Assembly (NCBI RefSeq): GCF_001190925.1
Contig: NZ_CP011072.1
Span: forward strand, 2,852,001 to 2,916,000
Direction: 5' to 3'
Source: Azoarcus sp. CIB
Lineage (GTDB): Bacteria > Pseudomonadota > Gammaproteobacteria > Burkholderiales > Rhodocyclaceae
Length of the DNA: 64,000 nt
In this document: one piece after another, positions 58,504 to 64,000 of the stretch
Layout of the letters: each line of letters begins with the position of its first letter
Numbering within the stretch: the first letter of the stretch is position 1
Notes under the pieces: generated by a model
What the model saw: the letters and a program-made list of their open reading frames with translations, nothing else
The model's database searches: none
Told to the model about the DNA's origin: nothing
Made by a program: the position numbers and the translations under genes

Positions 58504-59562
58504 ATGAGCGATCAACCCAGCCTCCCGCAAACCCTGCTCGCCGCGCTGCGCGAGCTGATCGCACAGGGCCGCCAACGTGCCTTGCGGGCTGTGGACATGG
58601 TGCAGGTGCAGACCTGCTGGGAAATCGGCCGGCACATCGTCGAATTCGAACAGGGCGGCGAGCATCGTGCTGCCTACGGCAAAAAGCTGCTGTCCGGTCT
58701 GGCGGAAAACCTGACCCGCGAATTTGGCAAAGGCTTTGATGCCTCGAATTTGCGTTACATGCGGCTGTTTTATCAGGCCTTCCCGATGTGTGACGCACTG
58801 CGTCACGAATTGAGCTGGACTCACTACCGCACGCTATTGCGCGTCGAGAGCGCCGACGCCCGGCTGTGGTACATGAACGAAGCCGCCGCGCAAAACTGGA
58901 GTTCCCGCGCCTTGGAACGCCAGATCGGCACCTTGTATTACGAACGCCTGCTGCTGAGCGAAGACAAGCCGGCGCTGGCTGCCGAAGCCGATGCCAAGCT
59001 GCAAGCCCTGAAACAAGCACCGCGCGAATTCATCCGTGACCCGGTGATGCTGGAATTCCTCGGCTTCCCGGGTAGCGGCAAGCTGCTGGAGTCGACGCTG
59101 GAACAGGCCTTGATGGATAAATTGCAGGCTTTCCTGCTGGAACTGGGCAAGGGCTTTGCCTTTGTCGCCCGTCAGCAACGCATCAGCACCGAAAGCAAGG
59201 ATTTCTACATTGATCTGGTGTTCTACAACTACCTGCTCAAGTGTTTTGTGCTGATCGACCTGAAAACCCATGAGCTGACGCATCAGGACATCGGGCAGAT
59301 GGATATGTATGTCCGCATGTACGACGAGCTCAAACGCGGCCCGGATGACAACCCGACCGTCGGCATCCTGCTCTGCGAGTACAAGGATCACTCCGTGGTG
59401 CGCTACTCGGTGCTACACGAGAGCGAGCAGTTGTTCGCCAGCAAATATCGCCTGATCCTGCCCAGTGAAGAAGAGCTGCGCTGCGAGATCGAACGCGAGC
59501 GGGCGATCCTGGACGAAGCCCAAGACACTGCACAGAACATTCCGGGAAAAGGGCTGGCATGA
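58504..59562 (+). CDS. DUF1016 PDDEXK nuclease-family protein (YhcG-like)
   Basis: 352 residues. N-terminal DUF1016 helical domain (VQVQTCWEIGRHIVEFEQGG, NLRYMRLFYQAFP) and C-terminal PDDEXK fold with DFYIDLVFYNYLLKCFVLID, then LKTHELTHQDIGQMDMYVRM. Such proteins often accompany type I systems and other defence genes; activity is presumed nuclease. The ATG at 58504 follows AAGGAG; a GTG five codons earlier overlaps the hsdS stop. Confidence 0.88.
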   Translation: MSDQPSLPQTLLAALRELIAQGRQRALRAVDMVQVQTCWEIGRHIVEFEQGGEHRAAYGKKLLSGLAENLTREFGKGFDASNLRYMRLFYQAFPMCDALRHELSWTHYRTLLRVESADARLWYMNEAAAQNWSSRALERQIGTLYYERLLLSEDKPALAAEADAKLQALKQAPREFIRDPVMLEFLGFPGSGKLLESTLEQALMDKLQAFLLELGKGFAFVARQQRISTESKDFYIDLVFYNYLLKCFVLIDLKTHELTHQDIGQMDMYVRMYDELKRGPDDNPTVGILLCEYKDHSVVRYSVLHESEQLFASKYRLILPSEEELRCEIERERAILDEAQDTAQNIPGKGLA

Positions 59563-60078
59563 GCAAGAGCGCACCGCCAAGGGTTTCCAGGCGCAGTGCG
59601 GTTTCGAGCATCCGCTCCTCGGCAGCCGAAGGAGTTGGGGCAATACCGGGACGAGATCATGCAGCGCGCGCGAAGTCTTGCTCGAGATGTACGTTACTTG
59701 AGGCTCCGAGAGTATTCACGGAGGCGAGGGATCCGAGGTGAATTTGGCAGATACCGATAGCGATTCAATGGCACGTAAGCGGTACATTGCCGTCGAAGTC
59801 TAGCCAGATCCCCAAGGTCAACTCCGACTTGCACGCGTCGACTGTCCGGAAGGTTTTCGAGCGAAGCAAGCGCTCCAATGGCAGCGCTGCCGAAACGTCC
59901 GCGGCAGCAGGTGGTCCGCGGCGGTCTCTGCACAGCCGTCCACTGACGTCCGCGGCAGTTCCTAGTCAGCGCCTCACGCCAACGCGGGAGAAGCCGTCCC
60001 GTCGAGGGTACCAACGGTTGCAAGATGCGAGAGCGAGGTGAAACCAGGACGAGGGCTTCCGCCCGCGCCCTGGTTTCC
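59563..60078. other. Gene-free 516-bp stretch after the restriction cassette
   Basis: No gene with a ribosome site or family likeness is seen. The repeated word GTCCGCGGCAG occurs at about 59900 and 59950. This stretch probably marks the right border of the inserted cassette. Confidence 0.4.
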
Positions 60079-62364
60079 TCAGACCGCCAGCCTCTTGGCC
60101 AGCGCCACCTCGATGCTGTCGCCGGTCTGATTGAGGACGTCGAGGCCCGTCTCCGGCATGTCGCCCGACGTCGATTGCGCCACCGCGATCTTCTGCGCCA
60201 TCAATGTGAGACAGTCCATTTGCGCCGATTCCGCGTATCCGAAGAAGTGCACGGCCACGTCGTTCCGCTGCCCGATGCGCCATGAACGGCGCGAGGCCTG
60301 CTGCAGGGTATAGCAGTTGTAGCCCGACTGCATGTAGGCGATGGTAGGAAAGTCGAGCAGATCCAGCCCGGTTTTCACGAGTTCCGGGTTCGAGATGAGC
60401 ACGTCGATGCCGCGTTCGACCTGGTCGGCCACCCAGTCCTCGCGGCGGGCCGCTTCGACGCTTGCGCGCAGCACGGCCACCTTGAAGCCGGCACGTTCGA
60501 GCTGGGCCCGGAGGCGACTCGTGGTGTCTCGGGTCCCGGTGTAGATGGAGTACGCGAGCACCTTGCGGCCCCTGCCCTTCTCATGACGGCAAAGTTCGAT
60601 CAGCGCCGCTTCCTTCGGGCTCACGTCCCCGTCGCCGAAGACTGCGGTCTGATACGCAAGCTGGGCGCCAGTTCGAGGATGCCTGACGAGTTCGTCGCGG
60701 AAGCAGCAGTCGGGCCACGCCAGCAGCACCTGGAGCACCACACCGAGCAGCGTCGCGTCACCGCAACGCAGCGCCTGGCGCAACTCGGCCGTGAGGACCG
60801 TCGCGAGCTTCGTGTAGCCCTCGCGCTGGTCCTCCGTCATTGCCACCGATTCGAACACCTCGCGATACGGGGGCAGCACGTCGCCGCCGATGTCCTTAAG
60901 CTTCAGGAAGACCGTGCAGGGCAGCACGTACCGCATGATGCCCTTCGGGCCGAAGCCGGGGGCTTTGGCCGTTCGATGGCTGATCGTCTTGCCCTTCGCA
61001 GTCCGATGGGAGCGGCTTTCGGCCTCCCGGTAGATGTCCTTCACGACACCGTGGTCGCGCATGAAGGCCATTCCTGCCGGGCCCAGGCTGCGACGCACGT
61101 TCGGGCGATAGCCGTCGTCGATCATCGCCCTCGGATTGAGACGCCAGAGGAGATAGAACAGATCCTCGGCGTAGCCGCCCATCAGCGTGCCGGTCAGCAG
61201 CAGCGTCTTGCTGCACTTGGCGGCCAGGACGCCCATAGCTTGTCCCTGTGCGCTTCCGGCGTTCTTGTACTCATGCCCCTCGTCGACCACCAGCAGCCCG
61301 AAGTAGCCTTGGGGCAAGTACCGTTTGACGAATTCCGTCGCCTGGTAGTCGCCCTGGCCGAAGCCGATCTCCATGGCGGCCATGGCGCGCTCCATGCGTG
61401 CGGCCTGGCGGTCGGAGAAGACGAGCTCCCCCTCCTCGTCCATCAGGTTGATGAACTCGTGCACGTTGTCCGCCAGCATGGCGCCGAGCATCTCCTCGCC
61501 AAATCGTCGGACCAGGTTGTCAGCGGTCTTCACGCCGATGGTCGGCAGCTGCTGCAAAGCGTCCATGACGAGCTCGCGATGCGAGCGCTGCGGCTTGCCC
61601 TTGCGGGTCAATGTCCACAGGCGCCCGCTGCAATGAGGGCAAGCGCTTCGATTCTCGTCGAGCACGACCTTCGCCCGCGCCGCCGACATTGGCAGCTCGG
61701 AGTCGTTGGTCCTGTCCGTCAGCCATTGCCCGCAGTCTGGACACGCGGCGTAGGCGGCAACGTGGCGCGCGCCGAGCTCGTCCCGACAAACCGTCCTACG
61801 TACGTTGAACGCGGGCCGCCAATGAAAGCCCATGCGCATCCGCACGCGCCCAAGCACGAAAAACTCCGGCACTGCGGGCACCGTGCGCATCGCGCGCAGT
61901 GTGAGCAGCTTCTGCAAGGTATCCGGCCCGTTGAGTATCCAGACTCGAGCATCCGGCACGGTCAGCATGATTTCCCTGCGCCACTTGTACACCAAGTGAG
62001 GCGGAGACAGTACAAGGGTGCGGCGGAAGCCCGCCTCGTGCATCACGACGGCCGCGGCGATCGCCATCATGGTCTTGCCAGTTCCCATCTCGGCATTGAG
62101 GATCGCCGCCGGGTCGCCGGTGTCGAGCAGCAAGCGAGTCAAGGCTTGGACGGCATCGCGCTGCGCCGGAAAGGGCTTCCGGCGCAGCCGATCCATCAAC
62201 TCATCGCGCCGCGGATCGGCTGCGCCGTCGTAGACGGGAGGATTCTGGCGTCGAACGGCGTCCAGCAGGCTGGCGCCGAAGTCGTCGACGAACTCCGCCA
62301 GCGACAGCTGGGCAGCTTCCGGAAGGACGAGCGCCGACGCGAAGTCGGCATGTGCGAGTTGCAT
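60079..62364 (-). CDS. SNF2-like DEAD/DEAH-box helicase with a zinc ribbon
   Basis: 761 residues of superfamily 2. Walker A NAEMGTGKTMMAIAAAVV (GTGKT at 94-98), motif Ib-like LVLSPPHLVYKWRREI, a CPDC...CPHC zinc-ribbon insertion (about 207-255), DEGH box LLVVDEGHEYKNAG, motif III LLLTGTLMGG and motif VI QASRRSWRIGQ. Helicases of this kind recur in the accessory half of PFGI-1-type ICEs; the role (DNA remodelling, replication or defence) is undefined. A perfect 12-bp hairpin precedes its start. Confidence 0.88.
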   Translation of the reverse strand: MQLAHADFASALVLPEAAQLSLAEFVDDFGASLLDAVRRQNPPVYDGAADPRRDELMDRLRRKPFPAQRDAVQALTRLLLDTGDPAAILNAEMGTGKTMMAIAAAVVMHEAGFRRTLVLSPPHLVYKWRREIMLTVPDARVWILNGPDTLQKLLTLRAMRTVPAVPEFFVLGRVRMRMGFHWRPAFNVRRTVCRDELGARHVAAYAACPDCGQWLTDRTNDSELPMSAARAKVVLDENRSACPHCSGRLWTLTRKGKPQRSHRELVMDALQQLPTIGVKTADNLVRRFGEEMLGAMLADNVHEFINLMDEEGELVFSDRQAARMERAMAAMEIGFGQGDYQATEFVKRYLPQGYFGLLVVDEGHEYKNAGSAQGQAMGVLAAKCSKTLLLTGTLMGGYAEDLFYLLWRLNPRAMIDDGYRPNVRRSLGPAGMAFMRDHGVVKDIYREAESRSHRTAKGKTISHRTAKAPGFGPKGIMRYVLPCTVFLKLKDIGGDVLPPYREVFESVAMTEDQREGYTKLATVLTAELRQALRCGDATLLGVVLQVLLAWPDCCFRDELVRHPRTGAQLAYQTAVFGDGDVSPKEAALIELCRHEKGRGRKVLAYSIYTGTRDTTSRLRAQLERAGFKVAVLRASVEAARREDWVADQVERGIDVLISNPELVKTGLDLLDFPTIAYMQSGYNCYTLQQASRRSWRIGQRNDVAVHFFGYAESAQMDCLTLMAQKIAVAQSTSGDMPETGLDVLNQTGDSIEVALAKRLAV

Positions 62365-62392
62365 GGAGGTCTCCTCGAGAAGGCGGAGACCG

Positions 62393-62424
62393 AACCCATG
62401 CGGGTACGTGTCCCCGCATGGGTT
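62393..62424. promoter_or_regulatory. Perfect 12-bp inverted repeat ahead of the helicase gene
   Basis: AACCCATGCGGG-N8-CCCGCATGGGTT lies in the 120-bp gap between the two minus-strand genes, 28 bp upstream of the helicase ATG. No U-tract. It may limit read-through, act as an operator, or process the transcript. Confidence 0.6.
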
Positions 62425-62484
62425 TGATGTGGAAGAACGGGGCGATAGCCGAAGGCGGACGTATTCGCCCCGAACGCTTTTGCC

Positions 62485-63450
62485 TCAGTACTCTTCGGGC
62501 AGCAGCAAGGTCGTGACGCTGCGGTCCGCTTCAGTGATGACCCACAACGTATTGGTGCCGTAGCCTGCGCTCGGCCGCGCCGGGTCGATCGGATACGCGG
62601 CGAATATGCGGCTGTCGCCCAACCGCACGGCCTCGTCGTTCTGCTCGGGTTCGGAGCTCACACCCCAATCGCCTCGTAGGTAGGCGCCGAGGCAGCGGTC
62701 GACGAGATCCGGATAGCGCTCAAGGAGCCGCTCGACCCCTGCCGTCATCACCACGCGACCGAGCTTGAACAAGGGCTTGGACAGTGCCCGCGCGGGCGGC
62801 AATGCTTCGGCGATCGCCTGGATTTGTCCCGCGGCGTCAGCAGGCAGGTCGTCCGCCTCGAGCGTCAACACACCCTGCTTGACGGCCATCGAAACGATGT
62901 CCTGGAACCGCTCCTCCAGCGTGACGCGAATGCCGCCGACCTTGCCGAGCGGTGGATACCTGAAGCGGCTCAGTGGCATGCAGAGCCGATCGCCCAGACC
63001 GTCGAGCAGCGGATCGCGCCAGTGATCGAGGAGCGGCAGCGGGCTGAGGTCCCGGATCAGGGCCCACAGTTGGGAGCGCGGCACCTCGCGCTCATCACTC
63101 ACCAGCCAGGCGGCTCCCCCCGGCCGGTCGAGTTGCACCAGAACCGGGTCGTAGAGCCACGTGTGTGTCAGTGGTCCGAATAGGTTCCGGTCAGGGAAAC
63201 GACCTGTGAACTTCTGGAGCCGCTCCGGCTCCGGGACGAAGACCGTGTGTCGCGCTCCCTCATCGGCCAGGGTGAAGGTGGCCTCCCCCGCCTGGAGCAG
63301 GCCGCCCTGATCGCAAGGCACGGAGAAGGCGGACATGAACTGCAGCACGGAGGTGTCGCGTCCGTACAAGGACAGCAGCAACAGTTCGCCATTTTCACCG
63401 CGGACGCAGGCATCCGCGTACAGATCGGAGAAACCCTCGATCGACAACAT
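62485..63450 (-). CDS. Fusion-like ICE protein with a C-terminal plasmid-related domain
   Basis: 321 residues. The N-terminal 240 residues (LYADACVRGENGELLLLSLY, FMSAFSVPCDQGGLLQAGEA) match no family I know. The last 75 residues (RCLGAYLRGDWGVSSEPEQN, then TNTLWVITEADRSVTTLLLP) match the short plasmid-related proteins common in ICEs and plasmids, usually encoded alone. It is second in the minus-strand operon: 41-residue protein, this gene, helicase. The ATG follows GGGAGG. Confidence 0.68.
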   Translation of the reverse strand: MLSIEGFSDLYADACVRGENGELLLLSLYGRDTSVLQFMSAFSVPCDQGGLLQAGEATFTLADEGARHTVFVPEPERLQKFTGRFPDRNLFGPLTHTWLYDPVLVQLDRPGGAAWLVSDEREVPRSQLWALIRDLSPLPLLDHWRDPLLDGLGDRLCMPLSRFRYPPLGKVGGIRVTLEERFQDIVSMAVKQGVLTLEADDLPADAAGQIQAIAEALPPARALSKPLFKLGRVVMTAGVERLLERYPDLVDRCLGAYLRGDWGVSSEPEQNDEAVRLGDSRIFAAYPIDPARPSAGYGTNTLWVITEADRSVTTLLLPEEY

Positions 63451-63465
63451 GATGGGTGCCTCCCT

Positions 63466-63591
63466 TCATTGGACGCCAATCGCCCATGGCGATCGGTTTT
63501 CGGGTAGGGAGGCGAACCGGACGCGGGACAAGCGCCTGGCGTCCACGCCCGCGAGCGTGGCTTCGAGGTTGGTGAAATCGATGTTTTCCAT
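63466..63591 (-). CDS. 41-residue leader-proximal protein
   Basis: Short open frame (MENIDFTNLEATLAGVDARR, ending RSPWAIGVQ) with a good ribosome site GAGGAG 8 bp before the ATG, 15 bp ahead of the following gene's start. It lies directly after structured element C. It may be a genuine micro-protein or a leader peptide coupling translation to the next gene. Confidence 0.5.
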   Translation of the reverse strand: MENIDFTNLEATLAGVDARRLSRVRFASLPENRSPWAIGVQ

Positions 63592-63660
63592 GGCAAAGCT
63601 CCTCATGAAATGGGGAGATGCCGCGCCCCAGCGGGGAAGCGGATCTTCCCGATGGGGGTG

Positions 63661-63725
63661 GATGAAGGACGAATGCCCCGGGCCCCGAAGGGCCGTCGCT
63701 GTTTCAGGGGCTGACAGCGCGCGGC
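63661..63725 (-). ncRNA. Structured leader element, copy C
   Basis: On the minus strand: GCCGCGCG, stem 1 GCTGT/ACAGC (63718-63698) closing the loop CAGCCCCTGAA, then a 5-bp stem GGCCC/GGGCC with a TTCG tetraloop, then CGGGGCATTCGTCC. It ends 69 nt before the 41-residue frame. Covarying stems relative to copies A and B support an RNA structure. Confidence 0.65.
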
Positions 63726-63751
63726 GTCGACGCGATGGCGTCGCCGGAAAA

Positions 63752-64000
63752 CTACGTCTGGCAAACTGGCTGAGGCACTGCCCCGCGAGCGGGTAGCCAC
63801 ACCCGTCCGTTGTAACTCACGCAGGCGACCTGCTGGCCGCAACCGTCGAGGACTTGTCCGCCCACCCAATTACCGCCGCCGACTTGGTGCTCGACGATGA
63901 AGCGGCGGACAACACGGCTCGCGTCTCCAAGGGATGCCACCGGCGCCAGGCGATTCCGGACGCCGAGAAGTGTTTGCGCGGGGTCCTGACCGAGGTCCGG
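63752..64000 (-). CDS. Small ICE protein, N-terminus beyond the right edge
   Basis: The 82 visible residues read PDLGQDP, LLGVRNRLAPVASLGDASRV, then GGGNWVGGQVLDGCGQQVAC and VSYNGRVWLPARG. By comparison with the broken copy at 10986-11336, only about the first 14 residues are missing. The family is unknown to me; the tryptophan/glycine-rich beta pattern suggests a compact domain. The visible coding part is intact here, in contrast to the left copy. It is followed by structured element C. Confidence 0.6.
   Translation of the reverse strand, partial: PDLGQDPAQTLLGVRNRLAPVASLGDASRVVRRFIVEHQVGGGNWVGGQVLDGCGQQVACVSYNGRVWLPARGAVPQPVCQT

Noticed and set aside
59694-60023. A minus-strand frame in the gap between the DUF1016 and helicase genes
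   Set aside because: Arginine-rich low-quality sequence without ribosome site or family features.

Overview
The window is GC-rich, densely coded DNA that looks like a betaproteobacterium of the Azoarcus/Thauera/Aromatoleum or Burkholderiales type. That placement is inferred from gene families and base composition; no rRNA or other marker is present. It has two parts: a chromosomal-looking segment (1 to about 12.8 kb) and most of an integrative and conjugative element (ICE) of the PFGI-1/ICEclc/SXT-TOL kind (about 12.8 kb to the right edge).

Region 1 (1-8.6 kb) looks like a small catabolic locus: a cytochrome P450 cut by the left edge, two TetR regulators, a PYROXD2-like FAD oxidoreductase, a CaiC-like acyl-CoA ligase and a VOC protein. 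The P450/TetR promoter region and the oxidoreductase upstream region carry the same palindrome (TTTGAC-N5-GTCAA), which suggests one TetR regulon. A GAF-GGDEF-EAL protein with a degenerate GGDEF motif follows. Region 2 (8.8-12.8 kb) is a junction zone. A complete IS5-family element with a TTAG target duplication separates ribA from its own Shine-Dalgarno sequence. It is followed by a broken copy of a gene also found at the far right edge, a DUF72 gene and the C-terminal stub of a RES-domain protein.

Region 3 (12.8-21.2 kb, minus strand) is the ICE processing and partition module: a 152-residue protein, MobH relaxase, ParA, ParB, DUF2857, a winged-helix protein, a PFL_4669-type protein, DUF3158 and SSB. 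The topoisomerase gene often found after ssb is absent. A 619-bp divergent intergenic region with three inverted repeats (21.2-21.8 kb) is the best oriT/control-region candidate. Region 4 (21.8-44.9 kb, plus strand) is a nearly complete MPF-G type IV secretion operon: PilL, TraD coupling protein, pilin-like and VirB8-like proteins, TraK/TraB-like core proteins, VirB4-type ATPase, TraG-N, DsbC-like, TraU-like and two peptidoglycan hydrolases. It ends with a mini-protein of four DnaJ-type zinc motifs.

Region 5 (44.9-64 kb) is the accessory half. It holds paired DnaA boxes, a radC gene, a lambda O/P-like replication pair whose first gene contains four 18-bp direct repeats plus inverted repeats (a possible embedded origin), a stand-alone EAL phosphodiesterase, an XRE regulator, an SRAP gene with a LexA-like site, an IS1182 relic, and a type I restriction-modification cassette with a DUF1016 nuclease that reads as less GC-rich than its surroundings. 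A minus-strand SNF2-like helicase operon follows. Three copies of a short intergenic element lie in the leaders of radC, a 77-residue gene and the helicase-side operon. They share a constant 11-nt loop on a stem whose pairs covary, so they are probably structured leader RNAs. No integrase, tRNA or att site is visible, so the ICE is either incomplete here or continues beyond the right edge.
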